A stretch of 64,000 nucleotides of DNA, taken from UBA4742 sp037138595 (lineage in GTDB: Bacteria > Actinomycetota > Acidimicrobiia > Acidimicrobiales > Acidimicrobilacustridaceae). A program made the translations under genes and the position numbers. Numbering within the stretch: position 1 is the stretch's first letter; each line of letters begins with the position of its first letter. Of this stretch, positions 43,561 to 52,903 are shown piece by piece. Location: assembly GCA_037138595.1 (NCBI GenBank), contig JBAXIB010000005.1, positions 62,001-126,000 of the forward strand. The letters are read 5' to 3'. The notes under the pieces were generated by a model. The model was not told where the DNA came from and did not search any database. It saw only the letters and a program-made list of their open reading frames with translations.

Positions 43561-43968
43561 TTGGCCATTATTTTGACGTCGTCAGCAAGTTGGTATCTCG
43601 TGGGGCTCGCCGTGACGGTGGGTACCACCACGTATCCCTCTTTTGCCTTAGTGGGCGATGACGATTGGCCAGCGTTCCACCAACACCACAGCAATCGGAT
43701 TGCGTGGGCGGTCGGCGCCGCATGGGTCGCTCAAGCAGTCGGAATTATCTGGTGGTTTACCAGTGGCGTGCAAGCAGTGGCTTGGTGGTTTACTGCCGTC
43801 TTGGCGCTTGCCGCCGTAGCCATGACCGTTGGAATGGCGGTAGATCTCCACCGTCAACTCAGTGTCGCCCGCAGCGCAGCGATGTTACGGAGGCTTCGAG
43901 TCGTGCATTCGTTGCGCACCATCGCGTGGCTTGGTTCGGCCCTAGCCGCGACGATTGCTCTCCGCTAG
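43561..43968 (+). CDS. Four-TM membrane protein (DUF1772-like)
   Basis: A 135-residue protein with about four hydrophobic segments (SSASWYLVGLAVTVGTTTYPSF; IAWAVGAAWVAQAVGIIWWF; AVAWWFTAVLALAAVAMTVG; IAWLGSALAATIAL). The arrangement resembles small DUF1772/anthrone-oxygenase-like membrane proteins; no catalytic residue is clear. A TTG at 43561 has AAGGAG five bases upstream and is preferred to GTG 43555. It lies 19 bases before the photolyase gene, so they may be expressed together. Confidence 0.7.
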   Translation: MAIILTSSASWYLVGLAVTVGTTTYPSFALVGDDDWPAFHQHHSNRIAWAVGAAWVAQAVGIIWWFTSGVQAVAWWFTAVLALAAVAMTVGMAVDLHRQLSVARSAAMLRRLRVVHSLRTIAWLGSALAATIALR

Positions 43969-43987
43969 TGCCCCTCGAAGACGCGTC

Positions 43988-45484
43988 ATGACCGAATCCT
44001 TCTTTGTTCTCGGAGATCAACTTTCAACTGATGTTGCTCCCTGGGCGACACTGTCGACCAACACCGTCATTGTCATGATCGAAACCGATGTGCTGCTGAA
44101 CGCTCCGCGACACCGGACGAGGACTGCTCTCTACCTGGCAGCCATGCGAGCTTTCGCCGAGAAAGTACGTTCATTGGGCTACGAAGTTGACTACCGCAGC
44201 GCTCGTCATTTCACAGAAGGCCTTGCGGCGCACCGAGCTGCATACCAGCCATCCGTCATCCGGATGAACCACCCTCGAGGCCGTCGCGCCACGACGCTGT
44301 TTCAGCGACTCAACGTAGAGATGTTCGACGACCCGTTCTACCTCACCAGCATCGAAGACTTTCGACGTATGGTCTCTGGACCACGCGTGCCGACCATGGA
44401 GCAGTTCTATCGGCATCAACGTCGGCGCCTCGACGTGCTAATGGTGGATGGCGGACCGGTCGGCGAACGCTGGAACTACGACGAGAAGAACCGACTTCCC
44501 TTGCCGAAAAACGGAGGTGAATGGCCAACTCCGTGGTCGCGCCCTCTCAACTCCGATGAGGAAGGGATCGTTCAGCAGCTAGGACAAACGCATCCGGGAG
44601 GCGACGCCCTCCAATTTTGGCCGCGCAACCGCGCCGATGCGCTGGACCAGCTCGCCGATTCCATGGCCCGCATCATTCCGCACTTTGGCCCCTACGAGGA
44701 CGCTGCGAGTGGCGAGAATTGGCACCTTGCTCACACCAGACTGAGCGTGGCGCTCAATCTGGGCTTACTCCATCCCCGCGAAGTACTGACAGCGGCGATC
44801 ACTTCTTTCGAGACTGGATTGGCCCCACTGGCAAGCGTGGAAGGTTTCGTTCGCCAGATCATTGGCTGGCGAGAATGGGTCTGGGGCTGGCACCAGCTCC
44901 GCACTAATGAGTATCGCAGTGTCAACCGCCTCGGGGCAACGAAACCGCTCCCAGCAACTTGGCGAAGCTTTGGCGCACACGACATGTCATGTATCAATCA
45001 CACGCTTGGCCATCTTCGTGATTACGGGTGGACGCACCACATTGAGCGACTCATGGTTCTCGCTAACGCCGCCACCTTGGCTGGTATTAACCCTCTGGCA
45101 CTCAATGACTGGATGGCTGAGAATTTCGTCGACGGCGCTGAGTGGGTAATGGAGGCAAACGTGTTGGGAATGGGAACCTTCGCCGATGGTGGTTTGACGA
45201 GTACGAAGCCCTACATAGCAGGGGGAAATTACATCAAAAAGATGACCAACTTCTGCGGAGATTGTTCATATTTGCCCACTGAACGCATTGGGCCACGAGC
45301 GTGTCCACTGACCAACGCCTACTGGAATTTTTTTCTCGATGACAAAGAAGCGATCGCGACCAACCACCGCCTTGCACCACAACGACGTGCAGCCGAGCAA
45401 CGCCATGATCGTGTCGAAATCCGACGTGGAGCGAGTCGTTCTCGTCTCATCATCGCGGAAGGTGGTGACCTTCCGGTCTCATAA
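43988..45484 (+). CDS. Fe-S cluster (6-4) photolyase / cryptochrome-related protein
   Basis: A 498-residue DPR-family photolyase, which would repair UV-induced pyrimidine (6-4) photoproducts using FAD and light. Four cysteines for a [4Fe-4S] cluster are at residues 335, 423, 426 and 439 (SCINHT, FCGDC, ACPL); the spacings 88, 3 and 13 equal those I recall for Agrobacterium PhrB. Other family blocks are MEQFYRHQRRRLDVLM, GGEWNYDEKNR-like WNYDEKNRLPLP, and IGWREWVWGWH. The C-terminal 35 residues are Arg-rich and unlike the family tail. The frame opens at 43955, but ATG 43988 begins the family sequence. Confidence 0.9.
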   Translation: MTESFFVLGDQLSTDVAPWATLSTNTVIVMIETDVLLNAPRHRTRTALYLAAMRAFAEKVRSLGYEVDYRSARHFTEGLAAHRAAYQPSVIRMNHPRGRRATTLFQRLNVEMFDDPFYLTSIEDFRRMVSGPRVPTMEQFYRHQRRRLDVLMVDGGPVGERWNYDEKNRLPLPKNGGEWPTPWSRPLNSDEEGIVQQLGQTHPGGDALQFWPRNRADALDQLADSMARIIPHFGPYEDAASGENWHLAHTRLSVALNLGLLHPREVLTAAITSFETGLAPLASVEGFVRQIIGWREWVWGWHQLRTNEYRSVNRLGATKPLPATWRSFGAHDMSCINHTLGHLRDYGWTHHIERLMVLANAATLAGINPLALNDWMAENFVDGAEWVMEANVLGMGTFADGGLTSTKPYIAGGNYIKKMTNFCGDCSYLPTERIGPRACPLTNAYWNFFLDDKEAIATNHRLAPQRRAAEQRHDRVEIRRGASRSRLIIAEGGDLPVS

Positions 45485-45770
45485 TCGGGAGAGTGCGAAG
45501 GTTGTTTTCGTCGATCCTATTTCTGAAGTCGCCGACACGATTGTCTCGTAGTTTTATCTGGACCGATTTGCTCGCTGCAACGGGTGGAGGTTTTGGGACT
45601 ATGTGCAATTCCCACCTGAGGCAAGAAACTCGAAAGTTTTTGCGGTTTCTGAGGGGCTCCCGAAAGCGAGCCGTGGTCTATTGGCCATTTGCTGGACTGC
45701 TCGGAGAACAGCCCGACCCTTTACCTCGCCCGGCGCCTCCCCTCCAGGGGCAAGGCAATAGGCTCCGGAA

Positions 45771-46451
45771 ATGAATTCCTCATTCAGCTCAGACGACGTA
45801 GTCACCGCTATCGGCGGCATCCGCAACCGAACCATAAGTGTCCTGCGTGCCGCCGGCGAGGAGCGGGCTGCTCAGATCGTCCCCACCTGCCCGGCCTGGA
45901 CGGCCAAAGAATTGTCCTGCCACATGTATGGCGTGTGCGACGACCTGCTCAACGGCCGTCTCGAGGGGGTCGGCTCCGAGGCCTGGACCCAGGCCCAAGT
46001 CGATCGGCGCAGCGGAATGCCGCTAGACGATCTCCTCGATGAGTGGGCCGCTTCCGGCGATACCTTCGATGTGATGGTGGCTGAACTTCCCAAACCAGCC
46101 AACTACCAGTTGGTGATGGACATGGCCACCCACGAACACGACATTCGTCTGGCTCTAGGTAGCCCCGGAGCCCAGGACGACCCGTCGCTGGCCATCGGGT
46201 CGGCATACATGCTGCGCAACGTCGCCAAGATCGATGCTGACCTTGCCGAACAGATCCAAGGCTGTGGGCTGACCGACTTCGAGTGCCTGCGTTCGTTGAC
46301 CGGACGCAGGTCAATGGCTCAGCTCGAAGCCTCAGGGCTCGACGCCGAAGCACTATCTCGCTTCTTGGCCATGTCCCCCATGACCATGGTGGAGACTGAC
46401 CTCGTCGAGGTCGCCGCGTCAGGGTCCTCGACCGGGCCCGCGTCGAAGTGA
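45771..46451 (+). CDS. DinB-like maleylpyruvate isomerase family protein
   Basis: A 226-residue mycothiol-dependent-type DinB protein. The metal-helix region contains CPAWTAKELSCHMYGVCDDLL (candidate His), and the second block is LVMDMATHEHDIRLALGSPG. It is shorter than the copy at 20297, though both keep a C-terminal SCP2-like region. A metal-dependent mycothiol transferase or isomerase is the usual guess; no substrate is indicated. GGA lies six bases before ATG 45771. It is convergent with the sulfatase pseudogene. Confidence 0.78.
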   Translation: MNSSFSSDDVVTAIGGIRNRTISVLRAAGEERAAQIVPTCPAWTAKELSCHMYGVCDDLLNGRLEGVGSEAWTQAQVDRRSGMPLDDLLDEWAASGDTFDVMVAELPKPANYQLVMDMATHEHDIRLALGSPGAQDDPSLAIGSAYMLRNVAKIDADLAEQIQGCGLTDFECLRSLTGRRSMAQLEASGLDAEALSRFLAMSPMTMVETDLVEVAASGSSTGPASK

Positions 46452-46529
46452 ACACCATCGAGCCCGTCGCTGCTAGGAACTTGGCGAACCGTAACTGCGG
46501 AGTCCGAGTCGCTCATCGGCGCGCCGGGT

Positions 46530-48068
46530 TCACGCGCTAGGCATCCCCGTCTGCAGCTTCGCGAGCACTTGGTCGAGGCTGAAGCTCGCCGGCTTCTGGC
46601 GCTGCGGGAACTCCAACATGGTTTGCAACATCTGGGACACGAACGCCTGGCATGGGATCGCCAGAAAGGCGTGGTCCATCAGCCAGTCATAGTAGGTGTT
46701 GGAGGTAAGCGGTGCCTGCTCGAACGGGTCAGTCCGCAAGTTGAAGATCAGCGGCACCCGAAGCTGGGTGAACGGCTCCGCCCAGATCCGCAACGTGCCC
46801 TCGCACCGCTGCTCGAGGAACACCAACTTCCAGTTGTCGTAGCGCACCGCGGTCAGATCGCCGTCGTCGGACACGTAAAAGAAGAAGTTGCGGGCACTCT
46901 CGTCGGTCTCCCCGGTGAGCCAGGGTAGTTGGTTGTTGCCATCGAGGTGGATCTTGTACTCGGTGCCGCTGAAATTGGCGCCGGCCTTGAGCTGAGCCGC
47001 GATGTCGTCGACGCCGGCGGCGGCTAGCAGCGTCGGGAACCAGTCGTTGTGGCTCATCATCCCGTTCTGGACCACGCCGGCGGGAATGCGCCCTGGCCAC
47101 CGGACCACGCAGGGCACCCGGTAGGCACCTTCCCAGTTGGTGTTCTTCTCGCCGCGGAACGGAGTCGTGCCGGCGTCGGGCCAGGAGTTGGAGTGCGGGC
47201 CGTTGTCCGTTGAATACACGACGATCGTGTCCTCGGCCAGTCCGAGCTCGTCGAGGAGCGAGAGCAGGTCGCCTACCAGATCGTCGTGATCCATCATCGT
47301 GTCGTGGTAGCCGGATTGCCACCGTCCGGAGCGGCCCTTGCTCTCGGGCTTCACGCGGGTGCGGAAGTGCATGTGGGTCGCGTTGAACCACACGAAGAAT
47401 GGCTCGTCAATCTCAGCCTTGTCCCGGATGAACGTGCTAGCCGCGGCCAGGAACTCGTCGTCGACGGTCTCCATGCGCGCCTTGCTGAGCGGCCCAGTGT
47501 CTTCGATGCGCTGCGTGCCATCGCCGTTCGCCCACGAGTGGATGACGCCGCGAGGTCCGAAGCGCTCCTTGAAGTTCGGGAAGTCCGCCGGCATGGGGTA
47601 GTCGTCGAGCTCGGGCTCCTCCTCGGCATTGAGGTGGTAGAGGTTGCCGAAGAACTCATCGAAGCCGTGTGCAGTGGGCAGGAACTCGTCCTTGTCACCC
47701 AGGTGGTTCTTGCCGAACTGGCCCGTCGCATAGCCGTGCGCCTTCAAAGCGGTGGCGATAGTCGGGTCCTCAGCGCGCAGGCCGATGTCAGCGCCGGGAA
47801 AGCCCACCTTTGTCAGGCCTGTACGGATCGGGTTCTGCCCACAGATGAAAGCAGCGCGCCCCGCGGTGCAGCTCTACTCCCCGTAGTAGTCGGTGAACCG
47901 CACACCTTCGTCCGCAATGCGATCGATATTGGGGGTCCGATACCCCATAAGCCCATCGGAATAACAACTCAAGTTCGAGATCCCGATATCATCTCCCCAG
48001 ATGACCAGAATGTTTGGCTTACCGTTTGGCACGTGAGGTCCTTGCTGTTCGGGGGGTGGTGAGGTCAA
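46530..48068 (-). pseudogene. Arylsulfatase gene interrupted by one amber codon
   Basis: The 513-codon frame from 48068 to 46530 encodes a type I sulfatase. NILVIWGDDIG supplies the metal Asp pair, SCTAGRAAF the formylglycine motif (Cys-Thr-Ala-Gly-Arg), KNHLGD and VYSTDNGPH other active-site residues. A TAG at 47874-47876 stands two codons before that Cys, where homologues have Gln (CAG), so one C-to-T change explains it. No other lesion is visible, so the break is recent, or read through. The gene is visibly more G+C-rich than its neighbours. No signal peptide is seen. Confidence 0.82.
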
Positions 48069-48249
48069 CGGTCACAATACCGCGGAGGACGCGAAGGACA
48101 ACACCGCCTGCAAGTGCCGTGCGGTCAGGTCGTGCAGATATGCCGGCCGCCGCGGGTAGGCAGGGTTTGGAGCGAAGGCGATTATGCCTAAGCGATCAGA
48201 TACGCGTGGTAGCCCCGACTTAGATAAACGTTGTGAAAATGACAACGGG

Positions 48250-48323
48250 TGGACCATGAGGGATTCGAACCCCCGACCCCCTGCGCGTCATGCAGGTGCT
48301 CTAACCAACTGAGCTAATGGTCC
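48250..48323 (-). tRNA. tRNA-Val (GAC)
   Basis: A complete cloverleaf on the reverse strand. The acceptor stem GGACCAT/ATGGTCC, D-arm GCTC...GAGC, anticodon stem CCTGC/GCAGG with loop ATGACGC (anticodon GAC, U33 conserved), and T-arm GGGGGTTCGAATCCCTC are all present. The discriminator is A. CCA is not encoded. It stands alone between the sulfatase and a small membrane-protein gene. Confidence 0.95.
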
Positions 48324-48413
48324 AGTGCGGTTCCGTACCCTACCAGCGAGTTCGCGATCGACTGAAACGGCGCTCGAGTTCATGTGCCGACAGCACTCAT
48401 GGGAGACTCGACC

Positions 48414-48782
48414 ATGGATCATCGCCAACTGTTGCGAAGCCTCAACGCGGGACGAATCGTCGTCGGAGCGGCGCTAGTACTCACTCCCGGAACCAGTGGG
48501 AGCCGATGGATTGGCCCCGAGGCCTATAACCCCGCCACAAAAGTTGCGATTCGCGCCATGGGTGCTCGAGATCTCGCGCTCGGTCTCGGCACGATGCACG
48601 CGCTCGCCGAAGGTGCACCGGTCCGCAGTTGGGCACTTGCGGGAGCCCTATCGGACATCGTGGATGCGACCGCGGGTTTGCTCGCGGTTCGAAAATTAGG
48701 ATTTCGTCGCGCACTTCCGTTCGTCGCGATTGCCGCTGCCGCTGCGGCTAGCAGTTACGTCGCGGCCGATCGACTGACCTGA
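48414..48782 (+). CDS. Small membrane-associated hypothetical protein (DUF4267-like)
   Basis: A 122-residue protein beginning MDHRQLLRSLNAGRIVVGAALVL, with hydrophobic segments near residues 12-24 and 55-70 and at the C-terminus (LPFVAIAAAAAASSYVAA). The core IRAMGARDLALGLGTMHAL resembles DUF4267-type small membrane proteins. The frame is open from 48384, but ATG 48414 has GGGAG nine bases upstream. No function is known. Confidence 0.72.
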   Translation: MDHRQLLRSLNAGRIVVGAALVLTPGTSGSRWIGPEAYNPATKVAIRAMGARDLALGLGTMHALAEGAPVRSWALAGALSDIVDATAGLLAVRKLGFRRALPFVAIAAAAAASSYVAADRLT

Positions 48783-48801
48783 CCGCACCGTCGACTCCCA
48801 C

Positions 48802-49929
48802 TCACCGGTGATAGTTGCCCGCCATCATGCGTCGAAGTAGCTCGCAGTGCATCACGGCATCGTCAGGATTTTCAGGCTCGTCAGCCTCGCCAAAGTGCAC
48901 CGATCGTTGATGCACACGAGCCATGACAATTGCATGGCGCAGCGCCGCATACACCTGATACCACTCCATGTCGGGAACCGAATGACCGGAAAGCGTTTCA
49001 TACGTTGCAACTACATCGCCGGATCGCATAAAGCCAGGCATTCCTTCGAGCTCAAAGACGCGACAGACGTCTTGAAAGAAGTCATGCAAAAAGACCATCC
49101 ATCCCAAGTCGATTCCTGCGGTTCCCAGCGCCGCCATCTCCCAGTCAAGCACCGCGACTGGTTCGAATTCGTCAAACATAATGTTGCCGATCCGAGCATC
49201 GCCCCAACTAATGACCGTTGGCCCTTCGACTTCGGGCCAACGCTCGTCGAGCCATATAAAAGCTTCGTCGATGACCGGATAGTCAACGCCTTCGCGCATC
49301 CAGTCGTAGTACCGGCGTTGATTCGCGACATGGCGGCGCAAAGGCGTTGCCCCCGGCACGGCGAGTTCAAGAAACTCGGTGTCGATGCCATCAACATCAA
49401 TGCCGTGGATGCCAACTACAACCGCAACGCTGGCATCTTGCAGTTTGCGCTGATCAGTTGGGTCAGCTTCGGACAACCAGCTTCCCATTGGATAGGGCAT
49501 CACGTCTGGAGGAACGCGTCCCGCGACGCGATCCATCACGAAAAATGGCGCACCGACCGCGGTCGCGTCGGTCTCGAGCCAACGCACCGAAGGAACTGGC
49601 ACATTGGTTTGATCCGCCACCAGTTGCATCACCCGAAACTGCAATTCAAGGTCGTAGTCGGGGAACACAGGCACGTCGCTCACATCAGGGGCAACTCGAG
49701 CCACCAGTTCGAATGTTCGTCGCAGGTCGCCGTTGATTGAATCAATCCACGTTGCGTCGAACAGCAACGTCTCACTCGACATCCCGTTTGATTCCGGAAC
49801 CGTCACCGACACCACATCCGGCTCAGCGCCATCGGGCAATAAACCGCGGAGCCACGTCTTGAGTTGCAGGCCAGTGGCGAGCGGGTCACGCGTCGACCTC
49901 ACTAACTCGGCGTTGTGTTCCTCAGTCAT
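48802..49929 (-). CDS. Phosphotransferase-family protein (APH/ACAD10 type)
   Basis: A 375-residue aminoglycoside-phosphotransferase-fold protein. The catalytic and metal motifs are WGDARIGNIMFD and VLDWEMA, and PFFVMDRVAG marks the nucleotide hinge. In ACAD-rich actinobacterial operons such proteins probably phosphorylate hydroxyacyl-CoA or alcohol substrates rather than antibiotics, as for ACAD10. It lies 15 bases downstream of an ACAD-like gene and is last of the SnoaL-TesB-HsaA-like series on this strand, which supports that role. Confidence 0.88.
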   Translation of the reverse strand: MTEEHNAELVRSTRDPLATGLQLKTWLRGLLPDGAEPDVVSVTVPESNGMSSETLLFDATWIDSINGDLRRTFELVARVAPDVSDVPVFPDYDLELQFRVMQLVADQTNVPVPSVRWLETDATAVGAPFFVMDRVAGRVPPDVMPYPMGSWLSEADPTDQRKLQDASVAVVVGIHGIDVDGIDTEFLELAVPGATPLRRHVANQRRYYDWMREGVDYPVIDEAFIWLDERWPEVEGPTVISWGDARIGNIMFDEFEPVAVLDWEMAALGTAGIDLGWMVFLHDFFQDVCRVFELEGMPGFMRSGDVVATYETLSGHSVPDMEWYQVYAALRHAIVMARVHQRSVHFGEADEPENPDDAVMHCELLRRMMAGNYHR

Positions 49930-49944
49930 GGCAAGCGCAACCGT

Positions 49945-51120
49945 TCACATCGTTCCGTTCGACAACATCGCTTCGGTGAAACCAGTCAAGGTGTTGTTGT
50001 CGACATATAAGTGTTGGGTACCAGCATGAATGTCACGGAAACATCGCTGCACGATGCTCGGATTACGAAGGCCACTTGATCCGGCCCAGGTGTAAGCGAA
50101 CCGAGCCGCATCAGCAGCGACGCGGGTGGCATAGGTCGTCGACTGACGCATGCGCTGCTGCTGTTCGATGCTCGCCGCATCGCCCGCCATGACGGTTGCT
50201 TCCGCGTCGGCAAAAGTCTCGAAGGTATAAGCCCGCGCCGATCGCATTGCCGCGTCGTGAATCGCAAAATCGTGCAAGAACAATTGCTGCTCGGCAATCG
50301 GTGCACCACCAAGACGCTGTTTGGTACGGGCAAGAGCCAAAACCTCGTGTAAGGCACGCTTGCCTACGCCGAGCGCAAAACCGGCATGACCGGCAGCGGT
50401 AATCGCGAACAATCCAATAGCGAACATCGGACCGCCCCGCAACGCTGATGCCTCGAGCAACAAGAAGGTGAAGTCATCGGGAACCACCACGTCATCGACC
50501 ACGTAGTCAAAGCTGCCCGTCCCCGAAAGGCCCATGACATCCCAGTTGCCTTGAAACTCAACTTGGTCAGGTGCCATCAACATCACCCGCATCGCGGGTA
50601 ATCCGAGTGCCGTGACTGCCGGTTCACCGCCAGCCATTTCCATCACCCCCGCACCAAGCCAAGTGGCATGGCCCGAACCGCTTCCAAATTGGTACTTGCC
50701 CGACGCGATATATCCGCCATCGACCGCCGTCGCTTCACCCATCGGTCCCAGCATCCCAGCATGAATGGCACGAATCGGTTGACCGTTGACATCAGTACCA
50801 AACATTTCAGCGACCGCGTCGTCACCGGCGTAGATCGCAGCGAAACACGAACTCGTGGCATTAGCCATTGCCGTCCAACCAGTCGAACCATCGGCATAAG
50901 CGAGTTCTTCGAACACCGCCAAACTGGTGACGATGTCGGTTTCGAGTCCCCCAAGTTCGGAGGGAACCAACAGGCTGAACATCCCGGCGTCCCAAAGCGC
51001 GTCAACGATCGCCGGAGTCATCGTCCCGTTTTGATCAGCGCGATCAGCTTCGGCCTCAATCAGTGAGGTAAGCGCTCGAGCCCGCTCTACCAGATCTAAG
51101 TCATTCGAGATGATCGTCAC
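49945..51120 (-). CDS. HsaA-like flavin monooxygenase / acyl-CoA dehydrogenase-fold protein
   Basis: A 391-residue protein of the acyl-CoA dehydrogenase fold, group D flavin-monooxygenase branch. FSLLVPSELGGLETDIVTSLAVFEELA is the N-terminal block, VMGLSGTGSFDYVVDDVVVPDDFT the centre, and LRNPSIVQRCFRDIHAGTQHLYVD the C-terminal signature of HsaA-type hydroxylases. Such enzymes hydroxylate phenols with reduced flavin from a partner reductase; none is adjacent. The frame opens with TTG at 51132, but GTG 51120 has GGAGG six bases upstream and is preferred. Genes for a thioesterase and phosphotransferase flank it on the same strand. Confidence 0.8.
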   Translation of the reverse strand: MTIISNDLDLVERARALTSLIEAEADRADQNGTMTPAIVDALWDAGMFSLLVPSELGGLETDIVTSLAVFEELAYADGSTGWTAMANATSSCFAAIYAGDDAVAEMFGTDVNGQPIRAIHAGMLGPMGEATAVDGGYIASGKYQFGSGSGHATWLGAGVMEMAGGEPAVTALGLPAMRVMLMAPDQVEFQGNWDVMGLSGTGSFDYVVDDVVVPDDFTFLLLEASALRGGPMFAIGLFAITAAGHAGFALGVGKRALHEVLALARTKQRLGGAPIAEQQLFLHDFAIHDAAMRSARAYTFETFADAEATVMAGDAASIEQQQRMRQSTTYATRVAADAARFAYTWAGSSGLRNPSIVQRCFRDIHAGTQHLYVDNNTLTGFTEAMLSNGTM

Positions 51121-51196
51121 GACGTCCTCCAATTACTGCGATCAGGCATCGTAGAACGAGATGGGTTGGCAGTTCACCCAATACTCCCCAACGCGG

Positions 51197-52015
51197 TCAC
51201 CGCTGGCGGGAGTCGCGCAACAACACTTCTTGGGCGATGGTCGCGACGTGAGTGCCGTCCTCGTCAAACACATGACCCGTCGCTAAGCCACGGCCCCCAA
51301 CAAAGGTCTGGCAGGTGAAGTCATAGAGGTGCCAGCGGTTGGCTTTGGTTTGGCGATGGAACCAAATCGTGTGGTCGAGACTGGCGGTAAACAGTGATTC
51401 GTGAAACGTTTCTTGCGGCTCTAATCCCACCGGGTGAGCGCGCACAACGGCATCGGTAGGCAGGTCATCGGACAGGTACGCGAGCGCTCCTTGCTGAGCA
51501 GCAACGGTGTCGCCAATGTCTTCGTTGACTCGCAGCCAAGCTGCAGCACGCCCCGCTCCAGAACGATCCGCGAGATCAAGTCGATCACGAGGAATGAACG
51601 CTCGCTGGAAAACAGTTGTCCACGAATCTTCGACAAGTTCATTCGGACGAGGTATGTCGCGCGGCAACGACACCGTCTCGATATCGGCGGCGTCTTCGGG
51701 GACTTGGAAAGATGCTTCGAGGTTCAAGATGACCCCGACGGCCTGACGCGCCACGACCCGGCGAGTACAAAACGAACGCCCGTCACGAATCCGGTCAACC
51801 TCATAACGCACTGGTTCGGTGTGGTCCCCGCGCCGAATAAAAAATGCCCGTATCGAGTGCGCTATGAAGCGACCCTCAACGGTCTCTATCGCCGCTTGGA
51901 GCGCCTGAGCAACAATTTGTCCGCCATACAAACCGCCCCACGGATAACGAGGTCCGTTTCCCACGAACGTATCCGGGCCGTGAACAGACAAATCCAACAT
52001 TTCAGTTAACTTCAT
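51197..52015 (-). CDS. Acyl-CoA thioesterase II (TesB-like)
   Basis: A 272-residue double hot-dog thioesterase. The N-terminal hot dog has RYPWGGLYGGQIVAQALQAA, the second has the C-terminal SLDHTIWFHRQTKANRWHLYDF block with the Asp/Thr/Gln-type site; it ends GRGLATGHVFDEDGTHVATIAQEVLLR. It hydrolyses medium- or long-chain acyl-CoA to free acid and CoA. It lies 64 bases downstream of the SnoaL-like gene (stop of HsaA-like gene farther on), in an operon-like series on the reverse strand. Confidence 0.9.
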   Translation of the reverse strand: MKLTEMLDLSVHGPDTFVGNGPRYPWGGLYGGQIVAQALQAAIETVEGRFIAHSIRAFFIRRGDHTEPVRYEVDRIRDGRSFCTRRVVARQAVGVILNLEASFQVPEDAADIETVSLPRDIPRPNELVEDSWTTVFQRAFIPRDRLDLADRSGAGRAAAWLRVNEDIGDTVAAQQGALAYLSDDLPTDAVVRAHPVGLEPQETFHESLFTASLDHTIWFHRQTKANRWHLYDFTCQTFVGGRGLATGHVFDEDGTHVATIAQEVLLRDSRQR

Positions 52016-52054
52016 GAGCCACCGTCGCTTGGCCCAACTGGGAAGGTGAGACCA

Positions 52055-52537
52055 TTAGGTCGGCCGATCAAAATTTCGATCTGGTGCGGTCGGCGGCGCA
52101 GTGAATCCCGCATGAGGACGCCACTTGCTTGCTGCTAAGTCCTCCAACACGTGGGCCATATTCAGCAGATCTTCCTCGTAGGAAAATTTTCCGCCGCCGG
52201 CGTAAACCAACGTCGAATAGCCCGATTGTTCAAAACGCGAGCCATCGGCACGGCTACCGGGAAGTTGTTGGGTCCACTTGACCACGACCGTGTCACCGTC
52301 AATCGCTACATACTCAATCGGAAACGACCAATCTTCGAGGCCGAGCATGCTTTCAACCATGAAGGTCCGCACCTCGTCGATGCCTTCGACCCGGCCCCAG
52401 GCTGGGTCGATATAGACGATGTCATCGGTATAGAAAACTGCGAGGTCGACCCACGTCGCATCACCGGTCTCAATTTGACCACGCAACGCGACGTACGCGT
52501 CAGCCGCCGCACGAACCTCGTTGTAGGGATGCGTCAT
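52055..52537 (-). CDS. SnoaL-like / NTF2-fold protein
   Basis: A 160-residue NTF2-like protein with RAAADAYVALRGQIETGDATWVDLAVFYTDDIVYIDPAWGRVEG at its N-terminal part. The family is a single cone-shaped domain serving as an isomerase, hydrolase or binding protein. The open frame begins at 52552, but ATG 52537 has GGAAGG seven bases upstream. As first gene of the series SnoaL-TesB-HsaA-like-phosphotransferase it probably handles the same substrate. No active-site residue can be named. Confidence 0.8.
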   Translation of the reverse strand: MTHPYNEVRAAADAYVALRGQIETGDATWVDLAVFYTDDIVYIDPAWGRVEGIDEVRTFMVESMLGLEDWSFPIEYVAIDGDTVVVKWTQQLPGSRADGSRFEQSGYSTLVYAGGGKFSYEEDLLNMAHVLEDLAASKWRPHAGFTAPPTAPDRNFDRPT

Positions 52538-52760
52538 CGCATTGCCTTCCATTCACGTCGATTCTGCATCGTCGCACATCACCGATTCGTATGGCGAGTT
52601 ACTGGCAACGAACCGGAAACAACCGCTCACAGTTATCGGGAACACCAGTGAGGTTGGCTGACACAAGACGGACCGAAGACAGATCGATAATCAGTAAACG
52701 CCATCGTAACTGGTCCTAAAACGAGCTGTGACCTGCACGAATGCAGGTCACAGCGATGGG

Positions 52761-52832
52761 AGGCGGCGGTGGGAATCGAACCCACGTACAGGGCTTTGCA
52801 GGCCCTTGCCTAAGCCATTCGGCCACGCCGCC
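52761..52832 (-). tRNA. tRNA-Cys (GCA)
   Basis: A complete cloverleaf on the reverse strand. Acceptor GGCGGCG/CGCCGCC, D-arm with AATGG, anticodon stem AGGGC/GCCCT around loop CTGCAAA (anticodon GCA), and T-arm GTGGGTTCGATTCCCAC are clear. The discriminator is T (U), as in bacterial tRNA-Cys. CCA is not encoded. Confidence 0.95.
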
Positions 52833-52903
52833 AGCGAGGTCCCACCTTAGCGTGACCGGTTCCATCCCCCGACACATCAAGTCATGCGCGATCATCGGGG
52901 AGT

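Noticed and set aside
45485..45770. Short frames between photolyase and DinB gene (for example 45493-45774 and the end of 45339-45551)
   Set aside because: No family resemblance or ribosome-binding site; the region may be a remnant but nothing identifiable remains.
47874..47876. TAG before the sulfatase Cys as a selenocysteine/pyrrolysine-type recoding
   Set aside because: TAG is not the Sec codon, the homologous residue is Gln rather than a special amino acid, and no Pyl genes are seen, so nonsense mutation is simpler. Read-through is left open.
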